Assembly (NCBI GenBank): GCA_009859145.1
Contig: VRVR01000015.1
Span: 248,001 to 312,000 of the forward strand
Direction: 5' to 3'
DNA length: 64,000 nucleotides
DNA from: Andalucia godoyi
Taxonomy: Eukaryota > Discoba > Jakobea > Jakobida > Andaluciidae
Position numbers and translations under genes: made by a program. The notes under the pieces are model-generated. The model made no database searches. It saw nothing but the letters and a program-made list of their open reading frames with translations, and was not told where the DNA came from. Shown one piece after another: positions 48,960 to 59,644 of this stretch. The number at the start of each line of letters is the position of its first letter. The stretch's first letter is position 1.

Positions 48960-49733
48960 CTAAATGCTCCTGATGATGCCTCCCTCAACTTTCAAGGCCG
49001 ATCCATTTACCGCTGCATTTTCCACCAAAAAGACAGCTGCGGAAGCAATTTCTTCTGGCTCGATGAACCTCTGGACCAACGAAGTCCGCTCCTCAACGGT
49101 GAAGTACTCTTCGGTGACCTCTTGGACAGTCCTTGAAGTCTGACGAGCAATTCCTTCAAGATACTCCTGCACGCCCTCGGTCCAAGTCGGCCCCGGAAGC
49201 AGCGAGTTGACGGTTACTTTGGTTCCCTTTGTAGTCTCTGCAAGACCACGGGCCAAGCTCACCTGCGCAGCTTTCGTCACGGAATAGTGGATCATGCGTT
49301 CTTTGGGACGGAGCGCGACTTCCGAGGACACAAAGATTATTCTTCCGAAATTCCGAGCCAACATTTTGGGCAGACAGGCACGCGACAACCGAACACCTGA
49401 CATCACGTTTGTGTTGAAAAAGTGAAGCCAGTCCTCATCAGTAATGTCAGCAAAGTCCTTCGTTTCAAAGATCCCCATGTTGTTGATCAGCACATCGACA
49501 TCACCATGCTTGTCAACCTGGGACAGCACCGAGGCAACGCCTTCCGCAGTCGAAATGTCACCGACAACTGCATACGTCTGTTCGAGATGACCCAGTTTCC
49601 TCCGAGCAGCATCCACTCGATCCGCAGACCGACCATGAATCCCAACTCGGTGACCCTTTTCAATCAATGCCTTTGCAATCGAGTACCCAATTCCAGCCGT
49701 GGATCCCGTCACCACTGCATGCAAGTTCGACAT
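48960..49733 (-). CDS. Short-chain dehydrogenase/reductase
   Basis: 257 residues, normal for a classical SDR. The cofactor loop is TGSTAGIG (9-16), the NNMG motif 84-87, with catalytic Ser137, Tyr150 and Lys154 (YSVTK) and a PGPTWT motif after the active site. The residue after the second strand lies in GIHGRSADR, where the Arg favours NADP(H). The C terminus VEGGIIRSI and the overall style resemble bacterial SDRs, so bacterial origin is possible but untested. The substrate cannot be predicted. Confidence 0.92.
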   Translation of the reverse strand: MSNLHAVVTGSTAGIGYSIAKALIEKGHRVGIHGRSADRVDAARRKLGHLEQTYAVVGDISTAEGVASVLSQVDKHGDVDVLINNMGIFETKDFADITDEDWLHFFNTNVMSGVRLSRACLPKMLARNFGRIIFVSSEVALRPKERMIHYSVTKAAQVSLARGLAETTKGTKVTVNSLLPGPTWTEGVQEYLEGIARQTSRTVQEVTEEYFTVEERTSLVQRFIEPEEIASAAVFLVENAAVNGSALKVEGGIIRSI

Positions 49734-50065
49734 GTGTTTTTCCCGGTTTTCTGTGTTCTTCTTCTTGTTGGTTGGTTCCTTTTTCTTTTTTTTTTGTTTG
49801 TTGAGCGAATCCTTTTTTGCAATTGCAAAACACTATATGAACATTGCAACAAAAAAATAATTAAATAAATTATAAAAAACTAAAGGTAGGAGGCGGAGAA
49901 ACAGGTTCGACAATCTCGCTGCTTTTGCAGTCACTTTTCCACCAATGCGCAAAAAAGTAGAACAGGCAAAACGACGCCAGGAAGACCAAAAATATGTTTT
50001 TATTTAATTAATAAACACTTTGTTTTTCCGTTCTCGAGCCGGGGGAGAGAGGAGTGGGGAGGCTC
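49734..50065. other. Intergenic, promoter of the SDR gene and 3' end of the desaturase gene
   Basis: Both neighbours are on the minus strand. The sequence is T-rich then A-rich (AAAAAAATAATTAAATAAATTATAAAAAAC near 49850). No coding sequence is supported. Confidence 0.4.
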
Positions 50066-51337
50066 TTACGCGACAGCAGCGATACGGATGGACTCGATGA
50101 CCTGCATTGCAATGGTCGAATGCTTATACACCTCGCCGTGAAACTCTCTGGTGGCATCCTTTCCAACATACGCATACACAACCTGCTCGCCGCCGGGGTG
50201 CATTTCTGCCCATTCGTGCACGTCGACGACGAAGCCATCGACAATCATCAGTTTCTCGCCCTGCTGCACTCGCGCGTCCATTTCCGATCGAGTCATTATA
50301 GGCATCTTTCCAGGTGCGACCTTGTGGGCGCGCTTCTTGAGGGCATCGATCTTCTTCTCGACGTCTCTGACTTCTTCGTTGTTTGCCATCCTGTTCTTCA
50401 TCGTCATTTCCAATCGCGCACGGTCCAGGACAGTGGCATCAAAACGCTTCAAATTGCTCGCAAGTCCCAAACGAGCAAGCCCGCGAATCAGCCACTTGGT
50501 AGGATCATATGCCCACCACAGGATTCCGTTTCGAAAATCGTTCGGGAACGAATGGTGGAAATTGTGGTAGCCCTCTCCAAGGGACAAGAACGCAGTGATG
50601 ATGGAGTCATACGCCGTGTGAGCATCCGAGTACGGCTTGTCGCCAAAGTAGTGCGCAAGCGAGTTCACAAAGAACGTCGCATGGTGTACAAACACGGCTC
50701 TTCCGATTCCAGCATAGAAGAAGCCACCCCAGGCGTCGTCCCACAATCCACAAACGAGCGCCGGGAACCCAAACGCAAAGAAGAGCGACAAGGGAAGATA
50801 GTACCGATGCTGCCAGTCGATGATTGCGTTCGACGACAAGTCTGCAACATTAACGCGTCCAATTTCGTTGGGATCCTGCTTTACCAAAAGCCATCCAACA
50901 TGTGCATAAAAGAATCCGCGAGTCGCATTGTACGGGTCCTTGTTCGTGTCGACGTATCTGTGATGAGCACGGTGGTTTCTGCACCACCACTTTGCAGAGC
51001 CTTCAAGAGCCGCAGCACCGAAAATTGCCAGCAGCGTCTCTACGACTGGGTGTGCGTCCCATGCACGATGCGACCACAATCGATGGTAACCTGCCGTGAT
51101 TCCCATGCCTGAGCAAAAGTACCAAAACACTGCAAAGCCAAGTGTCGCAATGTGCACTGGAACAAAAAACAGTGCAGACAAAACCGCAAGAGGCGTTAGC
51201 GTCAACAGCAGCAAGTGGAACCAGTTCACCTGCGCCAATAGCGACTTTGAACTCGACATCGAAGTTCGGGTCCACGCTGTACGGATCTCCGCTTTCAGCC
51301 CATCGGTGCCTTCAAGAATCGAGCGAACATCGGCCAT
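50066..51337 (-). CDS. Delta-9-type acyl-CoA desaturase fused to C-terminal cytochrome b5
   Basis: The ATG at 51335-51337 gives 423 residues. Membrane segments lie at about 39-60, 63-80, 180-200 and 205-225. The three histidine boxes are HRLWSH (85-90), HRAHH (122-126) and HNFHH (258-262), with NSLAHYFGDKPY typical of acyl-CoA desaturases. Residues about 345-423 form a cytochrome b5 domain with HPGG (380-383) and second haem ligand His406 (GEVYKHS). This layout, desaturase then b5, is that of fungal OLE1 stearoyl-CoA desaturase. The enzyme introduces the first double bond into saturated acyl-CoA in the ER, with the fused b5 supplying electrons. The upstream open frame is GA-rich leader and is not coding. 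Confidence 0.94.
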   Translation of the reverse strand: MADVRSILEGTDGLKAEIRTAWTRTSMSSSKSLLAQVNWFHLLLLTLTPLAVLSALFFVPVHIATLGFAVFWYFCSGMGITAGYHRLWSHRAWDAHPVVETLLAIFGAAALEGSAKWWCRNHRAHHRYVDTNKDPYNATRGFFYAHVGWLLVKQDPNEIGRVNVADLSSNAIIDWQHRYYLPLSLFFAFGFPALVCGLWDDAWGGFFYAGIGRAVFVHHATFFVNSLAHYFGDKPYSDAHTAYDSIITAFLSLGEGYHNFHHSFPNDFRNGILWWAYDPTKWLIRGLARLGLASNLKRFDATVLDRARLEMTMKNRMANNEEVRDVEKKIDALKKRAHKVAPGKMPIMTRSEMDARVQQGEKLMIVDGFVVDVHEWAEMHPGGEQVVYAYVGKDATREFHGEVYKHSTIAMQVIESIRIAAVA

Positions 51338-51648
51338 CTTGGAGATTACAGAACAGCGAACTGGAAGGACACTCACAGAGAGAAATAAGAGGGAAAGAGG
51401 GAGGGAGGGAGAGAGAGAGAGAGATTGAAAAACAAAATATAAGTATATGTAATCAAATAACAATTAGGATATAGAAGAAAAAAGAAAACAGACATATAAA
51501 AATTAAAAATGTTGGAGTGGCTTTTATATTATTATTATAAAATTGATGTTGAAAAAGCGCGATCATTTCGGAGTTTTTCAAGCGGCCAATTCACAATTCG
51601 GGACTCTTCCGAAGTGTCATGTCAGCTGTCACGCCCGCACTTCGCGCA
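51338..51648. other. Intergenic with GA-rich tract
   Basis: Upstream region of the desaturase with a GGGAGGGAGGGAGAGAGAGAGA tract (about 51395-51425), then AT-rich sequence. The minus-strand GPS gene terminates at 51649. No separate gene is seen. Confidence 0.4.
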
Positions 51649-53455
51649 CTACTGGAATCCGGTTTCGTCGTTCCCGTCAATCCTCCGCTTCCGGCCTCTG
51701 GAAACACCTGCTGCGGCGATGCTTACGACAGAGGACGCATTGCTTAGACGCCGGGGTGCAAAACGTTTTGAAAAGGCTATGCAGTGTGTTATGGGATGCG
51801 AGCAGAGCAGTGCTTTTGCAACCCAAAAGTACCCCCCCACTCCTTCCCTGCATTCTGGCCACGCGTGCAAGTTCGAATGTTTTCCACTATTTCCAGTCTG
51901 CTGGGTGCACCCGGCTATCATCTCACTGGCAAATGCCGCCCCACCAAACAGGGAGGAGAGGAAAGGAATGGAGGGGACAGAGGAAGAGAGTTTTTCAGTT
52001 ACGACAGACACGAGCGGGTGGCCGGATGGGGGGACGATTGCGGCGCTTCTGACTTCAGTCCCGTAGCAGTGCTGGAAAGATCTTGTTTTCATTCGAGGAC
52101 AAGGGCAACGGTGAGGAGGAGCGCTCGATGGCGGGTGCCGGGGGATTTTCAAGTGGATTTGGAGGCACCGGGATTCAGATGCTGCTGTTTTGTGCAGCTT
52201 CAGCGCGGACGGTGTCCTTTCGAGGTCACTTTTTGCTAGTAGACTCGGTGCAGCGTGCCGCGTACAGGCTGCTTCCGGGTCCACTGGAAACGCGGCACGC
52301 GCCGGGTTGGTGCCTGACGTGCCTTGAGATCCAACGATAGACGGAGGCAGCAGCGGGTTGGCACGCTGCCTTAAACCGAAGCTGCCGTGCGGACTGTTTT
52401 TCACTTCGTTCAGTGCCATGCTCACAACTTTCTTGTTCTTGTTCTTCTGGACAATGTGGCGGTAGACAGCAAAAACACACAGACCCAGGACGATGAGCGT
52501 AAGGACAACAAAGACCACCGTGACCACTGGAGAACCCGAACTCGGCCCATCCTCAGAGGAAGTCGCCCCTCGTGCACCGCCTCGTCGAGTTGAAAAGCTG
52601 GAGAAGTGGCGAGTTCGGCACTTGAGAGTTCGGTTGTTCTGCGACACCAGCTGCACTCCAGATTCATCCCATTTTTGTGCGGGCCGTGTTCCAGTAGACG
52701 CATTTCCAGTCATAGGAATGCAAGTCGCTGTCGGCGACAGTGTCGTTTGACAGCACAATCTCAAACACCACTCCGTCTCCGCCAAGGTCCGAAACCGGCG
52801 CTTCCGAGCCGTCGGTGGCCGATCTCACCGAGAACGTCAGCGTTCCACTCGATACTGGACCGTCGTTGCCGCTCTCTCCAGCTGCCGTTGGAAAGATCGA
52901 ATGTGGTATCCGGGTGGAGTGGAGAAACACATGCTCGCTGCTGTTTCTGGCTCCAGGACGACTATACAGAAACTGAGACAACGACGAGTTTTTCGATATG
53001 GAGAATCCATTTTGCGAAACTGATGGACAAACTGTTCTCGGACATCATCTGTGCCTCCGAGGTAAACGCAGAACCCTGCAGCACCCGACTTGGGGTTCCT
53101 GGTTGTAGCGTTGCCACCTTGGCAAACATCAAAGACTCTGTTGCTTGCAGTACTGCAGTTGCGGTGTCTGGCGATGACGAGCTAGTTGTGCTTGAAACCA
53201 TGGAGCTGACTACAAATGCTACGTCCGACCACGCCTGTTCTTCAATTCGAAACATCGGATCGGAGGAGATGTCTGTCGAGTAGAATGACTGTGCATGTGT
53301 TCTTTGCTGCTTTGCCATTTGGCAAATACCGTGTTCAGTGCTTGCGAGGATTTCCTGATGTCACTCTCCGGTACGGCATATCTTCTGTGGACGCGCTGTT
53401 CGAGACGGTGCGCTGTTGATGCGGGATTCCAAAAGGGCATTTTTGCGAGGAACAT
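51649..53455 (-). CDS. Polycystin/REJ-like GAIN-GPS membrane protein, frame broken twice
   Basis: Three minus-strand frames join into one protein. The first part (53318 to about 52990) is Ser/Thr/Val/Ala-rich like a GAIN subdomain A. The second (about 52990-52690) reads SGTLTFSVRSATDGSEAPV, then VVFEIVL and CVYWNTARTK. The third continues WDESGVQLVSQ, KCRTRHFSSFS, then one membrane helix (SPVVTVVFVVLTLIVLGLCVFAV) and a tail. Together CVYWN...W...G...C.TRHFSSF is a GPS site with the H-x-S cleavage triad. It lacks the second and fourth cysteines, a matched disulfide pair, as in the polycystin-1 type. Each frame change is cured if one A is dropped from an AAAAA run (near 52997 and 52671). The 5' end is uncertain: an ATG at 53453-53455 joins in frame if a 41-base GTATTTG...CACAG intron is removed. 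The C-terminal tail past residue about 200 of the last frame is unverified. Confidence 0.55.
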
Positions 53456-53903
53456 GCGATAGAAACGTGAATGCAAATTACACAAGACTGAGAAGCAAGT
53501 GTCAAAAAACATGTATATATATATATATAAAACAATGAAAAGAAAGAAAAGGCGCACTGGCCCAAAAAAGCTGCTGTAGATCATTGGATGCACCGTTACT
53601 GAAACTTCGACTTTCGAAAGAGGTGGAACATCAATTGCCCCTACAAGCACCCAATGCATTCCTCATTTTTCCCCGTCTCACGCTTTTACAGTCCAACAGG
53701 ACACGTACAGCCATCCGACATTCGACGTGACATCCGTGCCTTTTCGGTTTTGGTTTTCGGTTTTGGTTTTCGTATTATTTCGTATCTTTGATTTTTTATA
53801 TTTTTTATGTTTATAGATTTGGGGGATATATTTTTTGACTTGTTGTGATTCTGCAAGCTGCTTTCAGATTGGGAACTGGAAAGAGAATAAGCGGCCGAGT
53901 CTG
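53456..53903. other. Divergent AT-rich intergenic region
   Basis: It holds a (TA)n tract at about 53513-53530, a GGTTTT(C) repeat near 53740-53770 and poly-T. It probably contains promoters for the GPS gene and the RING gene. No exon is supported. Confidence 0.4.
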
Positions 53904-55055
53904 ATGTCTGCTCCCTCTTTGTCGATTGCTGTTCGTTCGTCGTGTGAGACTCCCCAGGCGCCGTCGGTGGCGTCAAAAGAGTTCATTTCGTGCACGCCGA
54001 ACCCGCAGCAAGCGAGAATTTTTAAATTTGGATGTCCGATTTGCATGCAGTATTTCAAGAGAGCGCATGTCACAAGATGTTGTTCGCAAAAGATATGCGA
54101 TCCGTGTGCACGTTCGCTGTGGCCAGAACTTGATACGTCGTTTTTAGGGAGACTGAAGACAAGAAAACTGCCACCGAGGCCGTGTCCGTATTGCAACTGC
54201 GACCAGATCCGAGTGCGCAAAGCAAAGAATGCAGATGCGGATTTCTCGTTCTCGAATGGACATACGACGCCGCGAGGCCAGGTTGTGGCACAACAGCTCG
54301 GCTCCGGAATTTATTCGACGTCTTCTGAAGATGAGAAGGACGGCTCCTCAGCGGCGAGGAGTGGTGCTGGTGCACAGTACTCGGAAAGCAAGCATCAGAA
54401 TCGTGAACAACGGAGCAGCACGCCGTTTTCGCCGTTCAAAACAGGAATGTCGTTTGAGGACTTGAAACGAAAAATGATGAGGATTAAACATGAGGGTTAC
54501 GATGAAGGAGGGACGCAAAAGGATTTGGGGCTTGCGGAAGAGCAGCGGCAATTGGGTGCAGAAAGTCGCGCCTCGTCTTGCTCGAGCTCGTGCAGTGAGT
54601 GGAGCGACAGCGAATTGCATGTTCACCCGAACGCTCACGTCGCCAACAATCGTAACAACAGCGGTAGTGGTATTAGGCGACTCGTGCATTCTGCGCCTCC
54701 CTATGGAAAGCCTCGAACTGCACTGTCGGTGGTGGTTCCGGAGCGGATTGCCGATGCGTCGAATCTTTTTGTGCATCCCAAACAGGGTGCTCACAGACCG
54801 ACGACGGCCAGCGCTGCCTTGCCGCCTCGTCCTTCTGTGTCTGGCGTACGGCGTTCGTCCGTTGTTGTTCCGATCGCAGAAGACGAGAAGGCAGCTGCAG
54901 ACGTTGTGCCTCCGAATGTCGCAGAAGACGCAGCAGAGCGTCGGGTGGAGTCGGTGGCTCCAGAGTCGCATCCGCCGCTCGTGGTGAGAAACGCAGCGCC
55001 AAACGCACCTAGTGCTCCCGAGTCGAAGAAGACGGGATGTTGTTCCATTCTGTGA
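53904..55055 (+). CDS. Sip5/DA2-type RING-finger protein with C-terminal CaaX box
   Basis: From the first ATG (53904) the protein has 383 residues. A RING-like zinc domain spans about 44-99: GCPICMQYF (C44, C47), TRCCSQKICDPC (C59/C60, C65, C68) and CPYCNC (C94, C97). The CPIC-x10-RCC-x4-ICxxC pattern matches the Sip5 (yeast) and DA2/GW2 (plant) RING group rather than classical RINGs. The remainder is Ser/Arg-rich and disordered. The last residues are CCSIL: a CaaX motif (C-S-I-L) with Leu at X, the form preferred for geranylgeranylation, plus an adjacent Cys that could be palmitoylated. Expected role: membrane-attached ubiquitin ligase; not demonstrated. Confidence 0.8.
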   Translation: MSAPSLSIAVRSSCETPQAPSVASKEFISCTPNPQQARIFKFGCPICMQYFKRAHVTRCCSQKICDPCARSLWPELDTSFLGRLKTRKLPPRPCPYCNCDQIRVRKAKNADADFSFSNGHTTPRGQVVAQQLGSGIYSTSSEDEKDGSSAARSGAGAQYSESKHQNREQRSSTPFSPFKTGMSFEDLKRKMMRIKHEGYDEGGTQKDLGLAEEQRQLGAESRASSCSSSCSEWSDSELHVHPNAHVANNRNNSGSGIRRLVHSAPPYGKPRTALSVVVPERIADASNLFVHPKQGAHRPTTASAALPPRPSVSGVRRSSVVVPIAEDEKAAADVVPPNVAEDAAERRVESVAPESHPPLVVRNAAPNAPSAPESKKTGCCSIL

Positions 55056-55352
55056 TTCCACACAGGAAAGGCTTGTTTTTATCGGGATCGTCTTTTGCTG
55101 TGAACAAGAAATTGTAATTTATATTTGTTGCCGTAAAATTTACCAACGCCACACCGAGATATGCGCAATTGGATCGAGAAGACGGTTCTAGAGGACGCAA
55201 AGACGATCAGCCAGGTGGCGATCATCAGACCGTGTACAGAATGACGGAGCAAATTTATGAAATCTACTCAACTGATGCATCAGCAGTCTATGGTACACAA
55301 AGAATGGTGGTGGTGGTGGCGATTATGAAAGGCAAAGGCATTCTTCGTCGGA

Positions 55353-57779
55353 TCAGATAAAAATCTTCACAACACTGTCCGCGCCTCCAGTTGCCATGAT
55401 GCCCTTCGACGGATGGAAAGCAATGCACAAATTTGCTTCTTCAAACTTGGAACGATGACCAGGGCACTCGTGGAAGCATCTTCGGGAAGCAAGATCCCAG
55501 AAGCGAATACTCTCATCATGCCCACCGGTGACAAAGTAGGCACCAGACGGGTCAAAGGCGACGAATGCCACTGCATCTTGATGAGCAACCATGGACTGGA
55601 CGCAGCGGTGAGATGAAAGGTCGTAGATCCGCACTGTGTGGTCCTCATGAGATGTCAATGCAATAGGCAGCGTCGGATGGACTGACACCTGGTAGGGCTG
55701 GCGTGAGGCAAGATCATGGGAATGTGCAGGGTTCGAACTCGCATCACTGAATGTGTAAGGAATAAGAACCGATGGTGCAGATGGTTGCTCAAAGTGGAAC
55801 ACGGCCAGTTCCCCATTCGCGTAAACCACAACAAATTTGGAAAGATCAAAGGGAAGCCATCGCACAGCGACCGGCACATTCTGAGACCCGGAAGGCGAAA
55901 CAAACAGAGCTCTCTCGTACTGCTGTTCATTTTTTCCATCCTCCGCGCCATCACTCGTCTGCTGTTGTTGTTGCACATCATGCGGAGAACTCTTCACGCT
56001 CCACAATCGAACCGTTCCGTCGGCAGACGCGGAAAGGAGCAGCGGGAGGTGCGGATGCGCATCCAAGCTCCAAATCGCATCTGAGTGCCCTCGAAGTGAA
56101 CATGCACTGAATGAGTCCAAGGTAGGGAAAGCAGCAGTCGGATCAAAGTCTTCCAGCTGGCCCGTGGCAAGCGTCTGTGGAACATTCCATACACGGATGA
56201 CGCCGTCGGCGCCTGCTGTGTAGCAGTAGGAACCAACGTGAGCATCCTGGTGACTGTGCATTCCCTGGTCCGCGTGATGCATGGCAACAGCCAGAACTGG
56301 TCCGCTGTGGCCTCGGATCGTGTACAGAGGTTCCACATCAATCACCGTGCCAGCAGCCTTGTCAAATGATCCATGCGAGCTGGACGACGGAAGGTGAAGG
56401 GAACGGAGGGACCACCACTTTGCAGATCCGTCCTCAGAACCAGACATGAGCCAGTCATACTTTGGATGAAATACAATGGACCGAATTCCATTGAAGTGAG
56501 ACCGCAAAGTTGCACTCTGCGACCAGATCTTATGTGCCACCAATTCTGCAGCAGGAGAGGACAAGAAGAGTGGGGAAGACGCAGCACCATGTCCCGAAAC
56601 AGCAGCATCTTGCTCATCCTGCTCGTCGACCGCTAGTGAACCGTGCTCCTCGGTTACTTCCGCACCATGCTTCAGTTGGTCTGCGGAAGTCTCATTTCCT
56701 GATCGCAGAGACCGTTCAAGTTCATCTCGCATCATCGATTCGTGTTGCTCCTTTTCCTTCATCGACCCTTTGCTTCCTGTCTTGCGATTACTCAGCTTAA
56801 TCAATCGCGACACTTCCGCCTGGCCAAGTCCCAGTTGTGAAGCCATTTGCTGGATTTCATCAGATGACGGCTCCTCTGCCGTCGTGAGATCCTGCGATTC
56901 TGTGCTCTTTCGAAGTCCTTTAGAACCATGATCCGCCTCCGCCTCCGCCGATTCCGAATTCGCGACTTCACCATTTGCAACGACAGCGGATTTGGACTCC
57001 TTGCTACGGCCAGGCGTGGACGACCCAGAAGTTTTCAGCGGCGGCGTCTTGTTCGCTGGAACCAGAATTGGCTGAATTCCCCCTATCCTATCGACCTCTA
57101 CAACTTCACTATCATTTGCATTGCCATTGGCGGCTCCGTTTGTGCTCGCGCTTCCAGGTGCAATCGAGGCTTCCTCGGTGGCAGACTCTGCAACCAATGC
57201 CCGCGCTTCTGCAATCACACTCAGAGTGCGAGGGGACGCAGAACTTAAACTCAGCGAGTCGTCGATTCCAAGCTGCGAGAGATATCGTCGCAAGATTGCC
57301 CTCGACTTTACCAAGACAGATTCCACGGGGGCAAATGGCATTTCGACCACATGTTGTTGTTGTTGTTGTTGCTGCTGCTGCTGTTGTTGTGGGTGTAATT
57401 TTCGTTGTTGCTGCTGTGACGGCTTCTCGCCAAGCTGATCATCTTGGTTTTGACTGGAGACTGCGCCAAGATTTCCATTACTAGTAAGTTCGGCACACCT
57501 CATGCTTCGCTCGTGCTTCAATGCAGCTTCGAGCATCTTAATTCTTCTCAAAAGGTCCTCAAACAGCCGATCTTGGCCCTTCCGCTCTCCTTCAAGCGTC
57601 CGAACGCGTGCTTCCAGTCTGGATTTCTCGAGGGCCCACGAGCTGCGCTCTCGGTCAAACAACTGCCATTCCGAAACGAGCTTCTCAAGCAAAGCCGGAA
57701 ACGGCGGAGTCGAGTCTGCGAACGCCCCAGTGGGCGTCGGGACCGGCGTATCCAGAGTATGGACCGGAAAGTCAGACAT
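55353..57779 (-). CDS. Striatin-family scaffold (STRIPAK complex)
   Basis: The protein has 808 residues in one exon. The N-terminal helix ALLEKLVSEWQLFDRERSSW, then LEGERKGQD..LLRRIKMLEAALKHER (about 30-92), is the striatin coiled coil and calmodulin/PP2A-binding segment. A 12-Gln run (131-142) and a long acidic linker follow. WD40 blades occupy about 424-808, beginning LRSHFNGIRSIVFHP, with GHSGPVLAVAMHH, GHSDAIWSLDAHP, AHQDAVAFVAFDP and a final blade ending GGADSVVKIFI. Striatins scaffold PP2A with GCK-family kinases in Hippo and cell-fusion signalling; yeast Far8 is the counterpart. It ends 297 bases from the RING gene stop, in convergent orientation. Confidence 0.92.
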   Translation of the reverse strand: MSDFPVHTLDTPVPTPTGAFADSTPPFPALLEKLVSEWQLFDRERSSWALEKSRLEARVRTLEGERKGQDRLFEDLLRRIKMLEAALKHERSMRCAELTSNGNLGAVSSQNQDDQLGEKPSQQQQRKLHPQQQQQQQQQQQQHVVEMPFAPVESVLVKSRAILRRYLSQLGIDDSLSLSSASPRTLSVIAEARALVAESATEEASIAPGSASTNGAANGNANDSEVVEVDRIGGIQPILVPANKTPPLKTSGSSTPGRSKESKSAVVANGEVANSESAEAEADHGSKGLRKSTESQDLTTAEEPSSDEIQQMASQLGLGQAEVSRLIKLSNRKTGSKGSMKEKEQHESMMRDELERSLRSGNETSADQLKHGAEVTEEHGSLAVDEQDEQDAAVSGHGAASSPLFLSSPAAELVAHKIWSQSATLRSHFNGIRSIVFHPKYDWLMSGSEDGSAKWWSLRSLHLPSSSSHGSFDKAAGTVIDVEPLYTIRGHSGPVLAVAMHHADQGMHSHQDAHVGSYCYTAGADGVIRVWNVPQTLATGQLEDFDPTAAFPTLDSFSACSLRGHSDAIWSLDAHPHLPLLLSASADGTVRLWSVKSSPHDVQQQQQTSDGAEDGKNEQQYERALFVSPSGSQNVPVAVRWLPFDLSKFVVVYANGELAVFHFEQPSAPSVLIPYTFSDASSNPAHSHDLASRQPYQVSVHPTLPIALTSHEDHTVRIYDLSSHRCVQSMVAHQDAVAFVAFDPSGAYFVTGGHDESIRFWDLASRRCFHECPGHRSKFEEANLCIAFHPSKGIMATGGADSVVKIFI
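57345..57393. repeat. CAG/CAA (polyQ) repeat in striatin
   Basis: On the minus strand a mixed CAA/CAG run encodes about 12 Gln between the coiled coil and the linker of striatin. Confidence 0.85.
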
Positions 57780-58404
57780 TGACTATGCACACAGAACAAT
57801 TGAAAATCGGAATTAAAATTGGAAATAAAATATAAAAAAATAGTAATAATCTATAACACAAAAACAGAGGAACCGCACAAACACGTGATCGGGAATCCCG
57901 GAGCTCGTGAGTACAAGAGAAGAAAAGAACAAGAAAGAAGAGATTACGTAACCACAAAGCTCCTGAACTTACAAACAAACAAACCAAACCGAAAAAAAAA
58001 AGGGAAAAAAAACGGAAGCAAATAAGAAAACGAATGGAGAAAGGAAATATATAAAACCATCAACACTCGAGAGAGGCGGGCCCACAAACGGAGATGATCA
58101 AAGGAAAGGGTAGATGGACTGGTGGTGGTGGTGGTGCATTGGAGCGGCCGGGTTACGGGGTGTGCGTGTGTTGGGTGTGTTGTGTCTATTGATGCTGGGA
58201 TACTTGGACTTCAAAAAAGAAAATTACAGAAGGTGCAGTTATCGGTGTATAATAACCCTCCAAACTCAAACGTCTGGTGGACGGCTGTGATATTTCATCG
58301 GATAGTATGGTTGAAGTTGTGCAAGGTCGAGGCCCAATGAGACACTGTTGAATATTGAGAGCCTCCGCATTCCGGTGTAATCGATGATTCCGCCGCCGCG
58401 CCTT

Positions 58405-58422
58405 TCTCTCTCTCTCTCTCTC
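58405..58422. repeat. (CT)9 microsatellite
   Basis: Eighteen bases of CT, 78 bases before the (GA)55 run and complementary to it, so the pair could fold into a hairpin. Confidence 0.95.
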
Positions 58423-58496
58423 TTTTTGGCGCACACCATTCCCAATCAACAATCGATGCAATATCCGCTCGATTGAAAACAGCGAATGAAAAGATC

Positions 58497-58612
<116 letters not shown>

Positions 58613-59644
58613 AAGTCGATAAAATGCGGAATGGCAATAAATGAAGCTCGTTGAAATCCCTGGTTTTTTTCCTGGTTTCCAAAGTCCAAACGGGTTCAAA
58701 CGAATGCACTAATTAATCAGTTCGAGAGCTCTGACGAAAACATAGGTTGTTACTGGTTTGGGGGGTGTGCGGGCCCACGGATGTCGCACTCAAAAAGGAA
58801 ACTTCATTGGATGGGCGCTGGCGCGGGTTGTAAAAGTCACTTTACGCCATAAAACCTGTCTGAAGCGCAGCATGGGAGCCAAATGTTTGGAGAGGTTTGG
58901 GTTGGAGGGTAATACTGGACAGTTTGACGACCACGCATTCATGCTGAGAGAATTTACTGCTTTTTGCAAGTTTGGTTTCTCGGATAAATACGTCAACCGT
59001 ACTGCTCATTACTCGCCTACATTATGCACTGAACATGCATATCTGCGGATGGACATGCATATTCAGTCTTGCATCCCGTCGCCGGAAAGGGGATAGGCCC
59101 CCCAACACGCCTCACGGTGTCCTTCAGATAGATGCTCCGCGCTCCGTTCCCAATCTCGATCAATCTGTGAGCCACTTTCTGAGCGTGACACGTTGCTGCT
59201 GAGAAGGGTGCATTTTGAGTCTGACGGCCCTAGCAGCAGGCGCTTTCGTGTCCTCAGTTGCAGCGATTGATGCAGCTGGAGATACGAGAGGAAGAGGCGG
59301 TAGGAAGACGGTGGGTGGTTTTGCGACTGCGACTGCGACTGCGACTGGTGCATTGTAGCAGAAAGCTAAGAGTTCTGCAAGAGACGGTCCCTGAGGCTTC
59401 TGCTTGGGGTTGGCTACCCTGAGTGCTGGGGATTGGAGATCGTGTCTTGGAAATTCGCCTCTTGGCAGTGCGCTGAACGAATGATAGATGGCTACGCGTA
59501 AGCACGAGTTCTTGTGAAACAAACGTGCTGGTGTTGGCCAGTATTGACCGTGTCTGTTTATGGATACTTTCCTTCTGTATGCATGACAATGACGTGTTAT
59601 TATTCAACGGCGAGGTAAAGGCTAGAGGAGTCTCGTGATTCTTT

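Noticed and set aside
50054-51112. 352-residue plus-strand frame
   Set aside because: It is fully antisense to the desaturase, whose histidine boxes and b5 domain are unmistakable. Its own composition is Arg/Ser/Cys-rich.
58758-59096. 112-residue plus-strand frame
   Set aside because: No family signature, mixed composition, and no supporting neighbour or splice context.
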